64,000 nt of DNA from Arthrobacter sp. B6 (GCF_001663775.1 NZ_KV467169.1:160703-224702), one strand, 5' to 3'. Numbered from the stretch's first letter, positions 1-9,609 are shown. Made by a program: numbers and translations. Notes: generated by a model from the letters alone, not told the origin.

Positions 1-641
<641 letters not shown>

Positions 642-693
642 AATGACGTCCTTGTCTGTATGCAGGTTGATGGCTGAGGTCATGGCTGAATGG

Positions 694-1443
694 TCAGGAA
701 GCGGCAAAGATGATGATCGGAGCGACCCTGGCGACGATACCGCCCAGCGCACCGCCCACCAGGGGTCCTACTACCGGAATCCACGAGTAGGCCCAGTCGC
801 TGGTTCCCTTTCCCCGGATGGGCAGCAGCGCGTGGGCAATACGTGGACCGAGATCACGCGCGGGGTTGATGGCGTAGCCGGTGGGCCCACCCAGTGAAAC
901 ACCGATGCCCACCACCAGCAGGGCCACTGCCAGTGGTCCCAGGCCCGAGGGTGTTCCGCCGAAGGAGAGGATCACAAAAACCAGGACAAAAGTTCCGATG
1001 ATTTCGGTGACCAGGTTCCACGGCGTGGAGCGGATGGCGGGACCGGTGGAGAAAACGCCCAGCCTGCTGGCGGCCTCGGGCTCGGCGTCGAAGTGCTGCT
1101 TGTAGGCGGCCCAGCAGATCACCGCGCCGAGGAATGCCCCGAGCAGCTCCCCGCCGAAGTAGGTCAGGGTGGAAGCAAAATCAACCGGGACGTCCGGCGC
1201 ATACTGCCGTTTGCCTTCAACCAGGATCCCGAGAGTGACGGCTGGATTGAGGTGCGCGCCGGACTTAGCGGCAACGAACACACCCGCGAAGACGGCGATG
1301 CCCCACCCCCAGGTCACCATCAGGAACCCGCCGCTGTTGCCTTTGGTGCCCCGCAGGGCAACGTTGGCCACGACGCCGCAACCCAGCAGGGTGAGCATCG
1401 CCGTTCCGAAGACTTCGGAAAGAAAAACAATTCCAAGAGACAT
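694..1443 (-). CDS. glpF: Glycerol uptake facilitator (MIP/aquaglyceroporin family)
   Basis: A 249-residue, six-helix MIP channel that lets glycerol diffuse through the cytoplasmic membrane. The two half-helix NPA motifs are visible: HLNPAVTLG near residues 64-72 and [10 protein letters not shown] in the second half. The aspartate after the second NPAR is the usual mark of glycerol-conducting rather than water-only channels. I chose the ATG at 1443 because GGAG sits seven bases upstream; a GTG at 1455 is in frame but would consume that ribosome-binding site. It lies between glpD and glpK, so glycerol is the natural substrate. Confidence 0.93.
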   Translation of the reverse strand: MSLGIVFLSEVFGTAMLTLLGCGVVANVALRGTKGNSGGFLMVTWGWGIAVFAGVFVAAKSGAHLNPAVTLGILVEGKRQYAPDVPVDFASTLTYFGGELLGAFLGAVICWAAYKQHFDAEPEAASRLGVFSTGPAIRSTPWNLVTEIIGTFVLVFVILSFGGTPSGLGPLAVALLVVGIGVSLGGPTGYAINPARDLGPRIAHALLPIRGKGTSDWAYSWIPVVGPLVGGALGGIVARVAPIIIFAAS

Positions 1444-1493
1444 CTTTGACTCCACTTTCTGTTGCCGGTCCCTCGCAGGTTGAAGGACCGCGG

Positions 1494-1520
1494 AGCCGGG
1501 GGCACTTTGGTGCCCCGGCT
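1494..1520 (-). terminator. Intercistronic hairpin between glpD and glpF
   Basis: AGCCGGGGGCAC and GTGCCCCGGCT form a GC-rich stem with one bulged base around a short TTTG-centred loop, 17 bases past the glpD stop codon. No T-run follows on the minus strand, so it is more likely a partial terminator or an mRNA-stabilising hairpin that sets the glpD:glpF ratio than a strong terminator. Confidence 0.5.
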
Positions 1521-1536
1521 TTCGGCCGGGACCTGC

Positions 1537-3348
1537 CTAGGCGACCAGGCTGTGTACCTGCACGCGGTGGAAACGTTCCAGCACGTCCTGGGCTGCATGG
1601 ATCTCTGCTGCCCTGGCTGCCGCATCCCAGCCCAGCGGGCCGGCCAGCACGTCCGCCGCCTCATGAAGCAGTTCGCCCGTCACCAGGCCGCGGAAGGCCA
1701 GGGACGTGCGGCGGATGAGGACATCCGCAAGGTGCCCAACCTGCTCATTGGCGGCCATGAACTCCAGTTCGCGGACGCTGAGCTCGTGGGTGGAGTGCAG
1801 GAGCCGGTCCGGGCCCGCGTCGAGGTAGCGGATGACGTCCTCTGCGCGGGTGCCGTAACGCGTCAGCAGGACCGCGGTCCTGGCGGCGTCACGGCCGGCG
1901 GACATGTGGGCCTTGATCCATTTCTGGACCCCCGCCTCGTCTTCCGGGAAGCCTGCTCCGCCCCCGATGGCGAGCTTCGCCGTCGAAACTTTCCGTTCCA
2001 TGCCCAGTTCGGCAAGCACGTCATTGGTCATGTGCTCGGCCAGCGCACGGAACGTCGTCCACTTGCCGCCAACCAGGGAGAGGACGACGGCGCCTGCCGC
2101 GCCTTCGCGCCGTTCGATCCGGTAGTCCCGCGAGACAAATCCGGGCTGGGTTGCGTCGTGCCGGGGCAGCGGACGGACGCCGGAGAATGTGTACACGATC
2201 TGCCCGCGGTCAACCGGGATGCCGGGGAAGACATGGCCTATGAGCTCAAGGAAGTACTCGATTTCCTCGTCGGTGCACACCGCGTCCTCGCCCATGTCGG
2301 CGTACACGTCGGTGGTTCCCACCAGGACCCTGTCCCCCATCGGGTAGATCAGGACGATCCGGCCGTCAGTGTGTTCGAAGAAGATTTCGCGGCCATTGCA
2401 CGCTTCGAGGAGCCCAGGGTGGTCCAGGACGATGTGGGAGCCCTTGGTGCCGCCCATGAAGCGGGAGGCAGCGCCCATTGCTTCGTTGGTCAGGTCCACC
2501 CATGCCCCGGTGGTGTTCACGATGACGTCAGCGGTGAAGTCAAACATCTCGCCGGTAAGTTCATCGCGAAGCTGGACGGTGCCGCCTGCAGCAGGGCTGC
2601 CCTTGCCCGGAGCCGCCCCGGCTGTCATCGACTGGAGCGAGAGATGGTTGCTGGCCCGGGCTGTCGAGTCTGCGGGGCCTGCACCGGCCAGCCCGGCCTT
2701 TTCGCCGTCCTGGAGCACGTCGAGGGTGAGCCGCTCCGGGTTGTGAACCGAGGCGTCGAAGTACGTGGCCGCGTATTTGATGCCTGGGTGGAGGTGAGGC
2801 AGTTCGGCCAGTGCACGCTTGCGGCCCCGGAACTGGTGGCGGGGAACAGCGCCGCCGTCGCGGGAGAACGAGTCGTAGAGACTGAGCCCCAGCTTGATGA
2901 GGAACGCGCCGCGTTCCTTGGGCTGGCCCTGCTGCTTGTGCGTGAGGAAGCGCAGGGGTGCGGACAGCACGCCGGAGAACGTGCTGAAGATCGGGATCGT
3001 GGTCTGGAGGGGTTTTACGTAGTGCGGTGCGATGCGCAGCAGGCGGTTGCGTTCCGCTACGGATTCCCGGACCAGGCGGAATTCTCCGTTTTCCAGGTAG
3101 CGGATGCCGCCGTGGATCATGTGCGAGGAGGCCCCGCTGGCGCCCTGGCAGTAGTCGCCGCGTTCCACCAGGGCAACGTCAACCCCCTGAAGGGCAAGGT
3201 CGCGGAACGTGCCTGCGCCGTTGATACCGCCGCCGATGATCAACACTTTGGCCCGCGGACGCTGCCGCAGGGCCTGGACTGAAGAACGGGTTCCCCTGCC
3301 AGGTGAAGGCAAAACTCCGCTACGGCCGAATAAATGCGTGGTTCCCAA
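1537..3348 (-). CDS. glpD: FAD-dependent glycerol-3-phosphate dehydrogenase
   Basis: A 603-residue aerobic glycerol-3-phosphate dehydrogenase that oxidises sn-glycerol 3-phosphate to dihydroxyacetone phosphate and passes electrons to the membrane quinone pool. The FAD-binding dinucleotide fold VLIIGGGINGAG lies at residues 35-46. The DAO-type oxidoreductase core follows (SHMIHGGIRYLE, KGSHIVLDHPG, YPMGDRVLVGTTD), then the C-terminal GlpD domain. The TTG start at 3348 has AGGGAG five bases upstream; an in-frame TTG near 3312 would remove about 12 residues. First gene of the glycerol operon, transcribed away from the regulator at 3473. Confidence 0.95.
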   Translation of the reverse strand: MGTTHLFGRSGVLPSPGRGTRSSVQALRQRPRAKVLIIGGGINGAGTFRDLALQGVDVALVERGDYCQGASGASSHMIHGGIRYLENGEFRLVRESVAERNRLLRIAPHYVKPLQTTIPIFSTFSGVLSAPLRFLTHKQQGQPKERGAFLIKLGLSLYDSFSRDGGAVPRHQFRGRKRALAELPHLHPGIKYAATYFDASVHNPERLTLDVLQDGEKAGLAGAGPADSTARASNHLSLQSMTAGAAPGKGSPAAGGTVQLRDELTGEMFDFTADVIVNTTGAWVDLTNEAMGAASRFMGGTKGSHIVLDHPGLLEACNGREIFFEHTDGRIVLIYPMGDRVLVGTTDVYADMGEDAVCTDEEIEYFLELIGHVFPGIPVDRGQIVYTFSGVRPLPRHDATQPGFVSRDYRIERREGAAGAVVLSLVGGKWTTFRALAEHMTNDVLAELGMERKVSTAKLAIGGGAGFPEDEAGVQKWIKAHMSAGRDAARTAVLLTRYGTRAEDVIRYLDAGPDRLLHSTHELSVRELEFMAANEQVGHLADVLIRRTSLAFRGLVTGELLHEAADVLAGPLGWDAAARAAEIHAAQDVLERFHRVQVHSLVA

Positions 3349-3409
3349 AACGACTCCCTGGGGGTTGGTTCTGTGCGGCCGCCAGCCGGCGCCTCGCAGG
3401 TCTCCAACT

Positions 3410-3439
3410 ATTCTTTGAATTGATGGAAAATAGAGTCAA
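3410..3439 (-). promoter_or_regulatory. Putative promoter of the glpD operon
   Basis: On the minus strand TTGACT (3439-3434) is followed after 18 bases by AAGAAT (3415-3410), giving a start near 3403 and a leader of about 55 bases before the glpD TTG. The -35 box overlaps the likely -10 box of the divergent regulator gene. Confidence 0.5.
3431..3436 (+). promoter_or_regulatory. Putative -10 box of the SorC-type regulator gene
   Basis: TAGAGT fits the actinobacterial TANNNT -10 pattern and would start transcription about 30 bases before the ATG at 3473. No good -35 box is visible upstream. The surrounding AT-rich block 3409-3432 is partly palindromic (TATTCT...AAAATA) and could hold an operator. 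Confidence 0.4.
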
Positions 3440-3472
3440 CCTCCATGCACAAACGTGCAGAACGGATTTCGA

Positions 3473-4435
3473 ATGTCACCCTCACGCCACTCCGACGCCC
3501 TGCGTGCTGCACAGATGTACTATCTGCAGGACCTCACCATGGACGCCATCGCACGGGAGCTCCGCACCTCCCGTTCCACGGTTTCCCGTCTCCTGTCTTC
3601 GGCCCGGGACTCGGGGCTGGTACAGATCCAGATCCGCAATCCGATGGATACGGGCCCGGAATTGGAAGGAATCATCCGGGACGAGTACAACCTGGACGTG
3701 CACGTTGTCCCGGTCCTGGAAACACTGAATGAGGCTGAGACCCTGGAGCGGGTGGCTATGCAGGCCGCACGGACCATCGGGCCCCTGGTGGATTCCAACG
3801 CCATCATCGGGGTGGCCTGGGGGTCAACGCTGAGCGCAGTCAGCAGGCACCTGACCCGCAAGATCACCCACGACAGCGTCATCGTCCAGCTCAACGGGGC
3901 CGGAAACATGCACACCACGGGCATCACGTACGCCAGTGACATCATGCGCCGCTTCGGCAGTGCCTACGGGGCGCGCGTTGAGCAGTTCCCGGTGCCCGCG
4001 TTTTTTGACCACGCTGCGACCAAGACCGCCATGTGGAATGAACGCAGCGTGCAAAGGATCCTCAAGCTCCAGTCGAGGATGAGCATCGCCATCTTTGGCG
4101 TGGGTTCAGTGGACGCAGACTATCCCAGCCATGTTTACGCTGGCGGCTACCTGGACGAAAGCGACCTCAAAAGCCTTGCGGGCTCGGATGTTGTGGGCGA
4201 CGTCGCCACCGTCTTTTTCCGCGGCGACGGGTCCTCCGACGGCATTGTCCTGAACGAGCGGTCAACTGGACCGGCGCTCGCGGAACTCAAGCAGGTCAGG
4301 CGCCGCATCTGTGTGGTGTCCGGGGCGTCCAAGATCAACGGGCTTCGGGGGGCACTGACGGCGGGGCTGGCGACGGACCTGATCCTCGATGAGGCAACCG
4401 CGCGCCGCCTGGTGAGTTTCGACGGAGCAGCCTGA
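3473..4435 (+). CDS. SorC/DeoR-type sugar-binding transcriptional regulator, probably of the glycerol operon
   Basis: A 320-residue regulator. The N-terminus carries a helix-turn-helix (MDAIARELRTSRSTVSRLL, residues 23-41). The rest is a SorC-type effector domain related to phosphosugar isomerases (IIGVAWGSTLSAV, IAIFGVGSVD, CVVSGASKINGLRGAL). Family members bind phosphorylated sugars or polyols and act as repressors or activators. It is divergent from glpD and the two promoters overlap, so control of glpDFK, perhaps with glycerol 3-phosphate or dihydroxyacetone phosphate as effector, is the natural inference. I preferred the ATG at 3473; a GTG at 3455 adds six residues. Confidence 0.85.
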   Translation: MSPSRHSDALRAAQMYYLQDLTMDAIARELRTSRSTVSRLLSSARDSGLVQIQIRNPMDTGPELEGIIRDEYNLDVHVVPVLETLNEAETLERVAMQAARTIGPLVDSNAIIGVAWGSTLSAVSRHLTRKITHDSVIVQLNGAGNMHTTGITYASDIMRRFGSAYGARVEQFPVPAFFDHAATKTAMWNERSVQRILKLQSRMSIAIFGVGSVDADYPSHVYAGGYLDESDLKSLAGSDVVGDVATVFFRGDGSSDGIVLNERSTGPALAELKQVRRRICVVSGASKINGLRGALTAGLATDLILDEATARRLVSFDGAA

Positions 4436-4457
4436 CGGAGTCCGTGTACAGAATGGG

Positions 4458-4463
4458 TAGAGT
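4458..4463 (+). promoter_or_regulatory. -10 box of a probable leaderless transcript
   Basis: TAGAGT ends seven bases before the ATG at 4471, so transcription would start at or next to the start codon. There is no Shine-Dalgarno sequence in between. The -35 region is not recognisable. Confidence 0.45.
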
Positions 4464-4470
4464 CGTTGCT

Positions 4471-5352
4471 ATGAAAACCTCACCCCGGCTCAGCCTGAAC
4501 AACGGCGTGCTGATCGACCAGTTGGGATTCGGGCTGTACAAGGTTCCGGTGCTGGAGGCGGCCGGCCTCGTGGCCACGGCCCTCGGCTGCGGATACCGCC
4601 ATGTCGACACAGCGGCCATGTACGGGAACGAAACCGGGGTAGCCCGCGGGATGAGTTCGCTCTTCGGCTACGACGGCGGAATCGGGACGGGAACCGGCGG
4701 TTCGGGGGAGGCGGCGCCCGCGTTGGCCCGCGAAGACGTCTTCGTCACCACAAAGGTCTGGAACGATGACCAGGGCTACGACTCCACCCTGCGGGCGTTC
4801 GATAACTCAATGGTGAACCTTGGCCTGGACTACGTGGACATGTACCTGATCCACTGGCCCTGCGCCCGGCGCGGGCTGTTCACGGACACCTACCGCGCCC
4901 TGGAAACCCTGTACCGCGAAGGCAAAGTGCGCGCCATCGGTGTCTGCAACTTCCAGCCCTCCCACCTGGACCGGCTCCTGCAGACGGCGGAAGTGGTACC
5001 GGCCGTCAACCAGATCGAACTGCATCCGTGGCTCCAGCAGGCTGAACTTCGCAAAAAGCACGAGGAGTTGGGGATCCGGACGGAAGCCTGGAGCCCCTTG
5101 GGGCGCGGACAGGTCCTGGCGGATCCGGTCGTCCTGGCGTGTGCCGCTGAACATGGCGTGACCGCGGCGCAGGTCATCTTGCGATGGCACATCCAGCTGG
5201 GCAACATCGCCATCCCCAAGGCGAGTTCGGAGGCCCGCATCCGCGAGAACCTGGATGTCTTCCACTTTGCACTTTCGGACCGGGACATGGGTGCGCTTGC
5301 CGAACTTGACCGGGGACACCGCACCGGGTCCCATCCCGACAACGTCAACTAG
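4471..5352 (+). CDS. Aldo/keto reductase
   Basis: A 293-residue NADPH-dependent aldo/keto reductase of the 2,5-diketo-D-gluconate reductase type. The catalytic tetrad is visible: D46 and Y51 in GYRHVDTAAMYGNE, K95 in VTTKVWND and H128 in YLIHWPC. The cofactor-binding end is conserved (IPKASSEARIRENLDVF). A glycine-rich stretch of about 20 residues (roughly 64-84, YDGGIGTGTGGSG) is inserted in the loop after the D/Y motif, where relatives are usually shorter. The ATG at 4471 fits the conserved N-terminus and the -10 box; upstream GTG/ATG codons at 4444 and 4453 are less likely. The physiological substrate cannot be told. Confidence 0.88.
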   Translation: MKTSPRLSLNNGVLIDQLGFGLYKVPVLEAAGLVATALGCGYRHVDTAAMYGNETGVARGMSSLFGYDGGIGTGTGGSGEAAPALAREDVFVTTKVWNDDQGYDSTLRAFDNSMVNLGLDYVDMYLIHWPCARRGLFTDTYRALETLYREGKVRAIGVCNFQPSHLDRLLQTAEVVPAVNQIELHPWLQQAELRKKHEELGIRTEAWSPLGRGQVLADPVVLACAAEHGVTAAQVILRWHIQLGNIAIPKASSEARIRENLDVFHFALSDRDMGALAELDRGHRTGSHPDNVN

Positions 5353-5363
5353 GACCGAGGGCC

Positions 5364-6293
5364 ATGAAAACAGCTGACTCCCCGCCTCCCGCCACGCAGT
5401 CCTACTTCAGCCGGGAACTCGCAGCCCGGACCCGGGCCTCCGACATTGAGCTCAATGGAGCCACGGTGGCTTACTGGACCTACGAGCCGGTCCAGGTGAC
5501 GCCGGACACGCGGACCATTTTGGTGATCCACGGCTTCCGCGGCGATCACCACGGCCTGCTCAGGGTTGCGGACCAGCTGCCTGGAATGCGGATCATCATG
5601 CCCGACCTCCCTGGCTTTGGCAGCTCCGATGCCTTCGCCTCGGGACCGCATTCCATAGAGCATTACGGCACCTTCATCACCGACTTCATGGCCGCCCTGG
5701 AGCTCGGCCCGGACACCGTACTGCTGGGCCATTCGTTCGGGTCCATCGTTGCCGCGCACTTTGTGGCAGCCCACCCCGGTGCAGTCTCCCCGCTCATCTT
5801 AATCAACCCGATCGCCGCACCGGCGCTGGAAGGGCCAAAGGGGATCATGACCAAACTCGCCGTGCTCTACTACCGGCTCGCAGCCCGGCTCCCGCGCAGG
5901 CTGGGGCTTGCGCTGCTTCGCAGCCCGCTGATCGTCCGCGTGATGAGTGAGGCCATGGCAAAAACGCCTGACAAGGAGCTGCGCCGGTTCATCCACGGCC
6001 AGCACCATGCCTACTTCAGCGCCTTCGCCGACCGCGACAGCCTCCTGGAATCCTTCACCGCCTCCGTCAGCGGGCACGTAGCCGAGGTGGCACCTCAGCT
6101 GAACCTGCCGGTCCTGCTCATCGCGGGCGAAAAGGACGAAATCGCGATGCTGCCCGACCAGCACCGGCTCGCCGCGCTTCTGCCGGACGGGACGCTTAAG
6201 GTGATCCCCGGCGTCGGGCACCTGATCCACTACGAAACGCCCGCGCCTGCCGCCGGCCACATCGTCAGCTTCCTTAAGGACCATCCCGCGTGA
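5364..6293 (+). CDS. Alpha/beta hydrolase
   Basis: A 309-residue alpha/beta-fold hydrolase. The oxyanion-hole motif VIHGFRGDH (54-62), the nucleophile elbow GHSFG with S124, and the terminal catalytic histidine in GVGHLIHYE are all present; GEKDE before it probably supplies the acid. A helical cap lies between roughly 150 and 240. There is no signal peptide, so it is cytoplasmic. It starts 11 bases after the aldo/keto reductase and its stop overlaps the glycosyltransferase start (GTGA), so the three genes probably form one operon. Substrate unknown; esterase or lactonase activity is possible. Confidence 0.88.
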   Translation: MKTADSPPPATQSYFSRELAARTRASDIELNGATVAYWTYEPVQVTPDTRTILVIHGFRGDHHGLLRVADQLPGMRIIMPDLPGFGSSDAFASGPHSIEHYGTFITDFMAALELGPDTVLLGHSFGSIVAAHFVAAHPGAVSPLILINPIAAPALEGPKGIMTKLAVLYYRLAARLPRRLGLALLRSPLIVRVMSEAMAKTPDKELRRFIHGQHHAYFSAFADRDSLLESFTASVSGHVAEVAPQLNLPVLLIAGEKDEIAMLPDQHRLAALLPDGTLKVIPGVGHLIHYETPAPAAGHIVSFLKDHPA

Positions 6294-7390
6294 AAATAAT
6301 CGTCGATGCCCGCTTCACCCGGACCGACCACCACGACGGAATCAGCCGCTACGGCGCCAGCCTGATAGCGGCAACATCAAAGATCGCCGACGTGTCCATG
6401 CTTATCAGCGACCCCCGGCAGCTCGCCCTGCTCCCCGACGTTCCCTACACGCTGATCAACAGCCCGCTCTCCCCCACGGAACTCTTCGTGGCGCGCAGGA
6501 TCAACCCGCTCGGCGCGGACGTGGTGGTATGTCCCATGCAGACCATGGGCACCTGGGGCCGGAGCTACGGGCTGGTCCTGACCCTGCATGACCTCATCTA
6601 CTACGAGCACCCCGCACCTCCCGCGTTCCTGCCCGCCCCGATACGGGTTCTTTGGCGTCTGTACCACAAGGCGTTCTGGCCACAGCGGCTCCTGCTCAAC
6701 AGGGCAGACATCGTGGCCACCATCAGCAGCACCACCGAGGCGCTGATGGCCAAACACCGGCTCACCAGCCGCCCCGTCCGGATCATCAGCAACGCGCCCC
6801 AACCTGACCAGGAACCGCGCGACGAGGCCGCCGGGGCCGAGCGCTCGCTCGTCTACATGGGCTCCTTCATGCCTTACAAGAACGTGGAAACCATGGTGGC
6901 CGGCATGGCCGAACTGCCGGACTTCACCCTGCATCTGCTGAGCAGGATCACCCCGCAGCGCAGGGCCGAGCTGGAAATTATGGTTCCCCCGGGTGCCAAA
7001 GTGGTGTTCCACAACGGCGTAACCGACGACGAGTACGCCACCTTGCTCAAGCGCGCCACTGCACTGGTGAGCCTCTCCCGGGCCGAGGGCTATGGGCTGC
7101 CCCTCGTGGAGGCCATGGCGCTGGGGACGCCGGTCATTGCCAGCGACATCCCCATCTTCCGCGAAGTGGGCGGCGACGCCGCGTCCTACGTAGACCCTGG
7201 CTCAGCCTCAGGCTTTGCTGCCGCCGTGAAGGAACTCGGCAACGATGACCACTGGCAGGAGGTGTCGCGCCAGTCCGTCGCGCGGGCCGCGGAGTTCAGC
7301 TGGGATGAATCCGCCAGGCAGCTGGTTGACGTGGCGCATGACATCAAGGTGATGCGATCACGCCTGAAACGGCCGACCTTTCCAACCTAA
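6290..7390 (+). CDS. Glycosyltransferase, family 4 (GT-B fold)
   Basis: A 366-residue GT-B glycosyltransferase. The C-terminal sugar-nucleotide domain shows LVYMGSFMPYKNVE, VSLSRAEGYGLPLVEAM (the EX7E motif of GT4 enzymes) and GTPVIASDIPIFREVGG. The N-terminal acceptor domain begins KIIVDARFTRTDHHDGISRYG. No transmembrane helix is evident. The GTG at 6290 overlaps the hydrolase stop by four bases. It ends tail to tail with priA, with overlapping stop codons at 7387-7390. Donor and acceptor are unknown; a role in a cell-surface glycan or glycolipid is only an inference. Confidence 0.85.
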   Translation: MKIIVDARFTRTDHHDGISRYGASLIAATSKIADVSMLISDPRQLALLPDVPYTLINSPLSPTELFVARRINPLGADVVVCPMQTMGTWGRSYGLVLTLHDLIYYEHPAPPAFLPAPIRVLWRLYHKAFWPQRLLLNRADIVATISSTTEALMAKHRLTSRPVRIISNAPQPDQEPRDEAAGAERSLVYMGSFMPYKNVETMVAGMAELPDFTLHLLSRITPQRRAELEIMVPPGAKVVFHNGVTDDEYATLLKRATALVSLSRAEGYGLPLVEAMALGTPVIASDIPIFREVGGDAASYVDPGSASGFAAAVKELGNDDHWQEVSRQSVARAAEFSWDESARQLVDVAHDIKVMRSRLKRPTFPT

Positions 7391-9609
7391 AGGACGTCCA
7401 CGCCGTCAAGGCGGAGCTGGACTGGTTCCTCGCTCCTTTTGGCCGCTGCGGCGGCACGGGCGGCACGAAGGACCCGGGTCACCGTCGCCGCCTGCCCGTA
7501 GGGGAAGAACAGCAGTGTGCGGACGTCCTCGCCAACGCGCTGCGGGCCGGCTGCGCCCACCAGCAGGACCGGCGCCGGTCCTGCCGTCCGGAGCGCCACT
7601 CCGGCTGCTTCCAGCTGCTTTTCGACACCCGCGGTGAAATGCACGACGGCGGTGCGCGGGCCGGTGACGGATGCGATCCGTACCGCCGGGGGCAACTGGA
7701 GTTCCACCCGCAGCGCCAGTTCGCGCTGGGCATAGCCGGCGGGATCCCAGCGCAGCAAAGCTCCCACCGCCGCCGTATCCGCTGCAGTGATCACCACGAG
7801 GCCACCTTCGGAGGCCGGTCGCACCAGGGCTGCCGCATTGAACCAGCGCCGGACCGTGTCCTCCCCCGCACGGAGGTTTTCGCGGCGGAGCAAGGAGTCG
7901 CCGTCGAGGAGCAGTGCCGCGGCGTACCCGCCGTCCGCCACCGGCTCGGCTCCCACCGTGGCGACCACCAGGGCTTTCGCGTTGCCAACCTCCGTCTTGA
8001 CGTGGTCCCCGGAGGAGGTGACCACCGCCTTGCCGGGGAACGCCCTGCCCAATTCCTCGGCCGTCCGCATTACGCCGGTGGCGCCTTTTCGAAGCCGGCG
8101 TCCGCCGCAGTGGCTGCAGTGCCAGTCCGGGGCAGGGGTGGAGCACCAGCGGCACTGGGGCATGGCGGCGCTCCCGCTGGCACCGGCGACGGCCAAGGGC
8201 CCCTGGCACGATCCGCAGCGCGCTGCTTCGCGGCAGGTTTCGCAGGCCAGCGACGGTGCGTAGCCGGCACGTGCCACCTGGACCAGGACAGGGCCGCGTT
8301 CCAGGCCGTCCTTGGCGGCGCGCCAGGCCGCACCGGGCAGCCGCGCGATCCGGGCCAGCGGGTCTCGTTCCTGTTCAAAGCTGTCAGCCGTGTTCAGCAC
8401 CCTGGGCACGGTGGAGCGTATGGCAGTGCGTTCGGCGTCCACGGGCGTGGCCCAGCCGGTTTCCACCAGCCGCTGCACTTCGGTGCTGCGGGTGTGGGCC
8501 GCCATCAGGCAGGCAGTGCCCTCCTGGCCGGCGCGCAGCAGCAGGACATCGCGGGTATGCGCGTAGGGGGCACGCTGCTCGATATGAAGGTCATTGCCAT
8601 CGTCCCAGCAGGCCACGAGGCCAAGATCGCGGACAGGCGCGAACGCTGCCGACCTGGTGCCTATGGCCACCCGCGCGGAACCGTCCAGCACACGCAGGAA
8701 GTTCCGGTACCGCGGCGTGGGGCCGTCATCGGCGGTCAGGCGCGCGATGTCGCCGACAGGCAAGAGCACTGCCAGCGCCTGTTCGAGCCGGTCCAGGTCC
8801 CGGTGGTCGGGAACCACTACGACGGCACCACGGCCGGACGCACGGACGGCGGCGACTGCTTCCGCGACCAGTCGGGGCCATGCCGCCCGCCCGAAGCCCT
8901 GGAGCGGGCTGAACACCGCGTGCGGGGAACCGCCGTCCTTCAGGTGCCGGAGAAAGGCTTCGCCGTTGCGGTAGGCATCCCACCCGGCGGACCCTGCGGA
9001 CCCAGCCGTGCCAGCGGCCGTGCCGGCGGAGGCAGCAGCCGTGCCGCGTGTGGGGCGGGCAGCTGTGTCAGCGCCGGTGGGTTCGGCGGTTTCGGACGCC
9101 GGCCGGGCAGCCTCCGGGACTGTTGCCCCAGCCCCGGAGGGCCGGGCCAGGAACTCCTTTTCAAGCCTGGCGACGCGCGGCGGAACCGCGGCGCGCAGCA
9201 CATCGCTGACGGTCCCCGCATAACGGGCGGCAACGGCGGAGGCCAGATCCCGGACAGCCGGCGTGAGGACCGGCACCGGGGAAATGACCTTGTGCAGCGG
9301 GACCAGGATATGGCCGGCGTCGGATTCCGCCGCGCGTTCCATGATGAAGCCGCCCAGTTCCTGGCCATTGAACTTGACCTTGACCCGCACGCCGGCCTGG
9401 GCAGCATCATCGAGATCGGCAGGGACGCTGTAGTCAAACGGGCGGTCCAGGTGGGGAAGCGGCGATTCCACCAGCACCCTGGCGACCGGGAGGCGTGCTG
9501 CCAGCGGAGGCCCGGCCTGCGGCGTGCGTGGCGGGAATCCCTGGAGCAGGGACATCTGCACGGCAGCAGGGACGTCAGGCTCTGCCTGGACAGCCTTGTC
9601 TGATGCCAT
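7387..9609 (-). CDS. priA: PriA-like primosomal protein lacking helicase ATPase motifs
   Basis: About 740 residues. The N-terminal DNA 3'-end-binding domain is intact (ARVLVESPLPHLDRPFDYSVP, VKVKFNGQELGGFI). A zinc-binding region with paired cysteines occupies about residues 455-503 (CETCREAARCGSC, CRWC, CSHCGGRRLR). The helicase core is degenerate: where PriA has a GSGKT Walker A the sequence reads FSPLQGFGRAAWP (about 230-245), and the DEEH box is replaced by DDGNDLHIE (about 333). Actinobacterial PriA proteins are commonly described as lacking helicase activity. Start: I chose the ATG at 9609 because AAGGGG lies eight bases upstream; the ATG at 9663 adds 18 residues. Last gene of the pyr-metK run. 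Confidence 0.88.
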   Translation of the reverse strand: MASDKAVQAEPDVPAAVQMSLLQGFPPRTPQAGPPLAARLPVARVLVESPLPHLDRPFDYSVPADLDDAAQAGVRVKVKFNGQELGGFIMERAAESDAGHILVPLHKVISPVPVLTPAVRDLASAVAARYAGTVSDVLRAAVPPRVARLEKEFLARPSGAGATVPEAARPASETAEPTGADTAARPTRGTAAASAGTAAGTAGSAGSAGWDAYRNGEAFLRHLKDGGSPHAVFSPLQGFGRAAWPRLVAEAVAAVRASGRGAVVVVPDHRDLDRLEQALAVLLPVGDIARLTADDGPTPRYRNFLRVLDGSARVAIGTRSAAFAPVRDLGLVACWDDGNDLHIEQRAPYAHTRDVLLLRAGQEGTACLMAAHTRSTEVQRLVETGWATPVDAERTAIRSTVPRVLNTADSFEQERDPLARIARLPGAAWRAAKDGLERGPVLVQVARAGYAPSLACETCREAARCGSCQGPLAVAGASGSAAMPQCRWCSTPAPDWHCSHCGGRRLRKGATGVMRTAEELGRAFPGKAVVTSSGDHVKTEVGNAKALVVATVGAEPVADGGYAAALLLDGDSLLRRENLRAGEDTVRRWFNAAALVRPASEGGLVVITAADTAAVGALLRWDPAGYAQRELALRVELQLPPAVRIASVTGPRTAVVHFTAGVEKQLEAAGVALRTAGPAPVLLVGAAGPQRVGEDVRTLLFFPYGQAATVTRVLRAARAAAAAKRSEEPVQLRLDGVDVL

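Noticed and set aside
1462..3282. 606-codon plus-strand open frame opposite glpD
   Set aside because: Antisense shadow of a high-GC gene. The translation has no recognisable domain, and glpD on the other strand is unambiguous.
7639..9603. 654-codon plus-strand open frame opposite priA
   Set aside because: Shadow ORF with Arg/Gly/Ala-biased composition and no family resemblance; priA has conserved domains and a ribosome-binding site.
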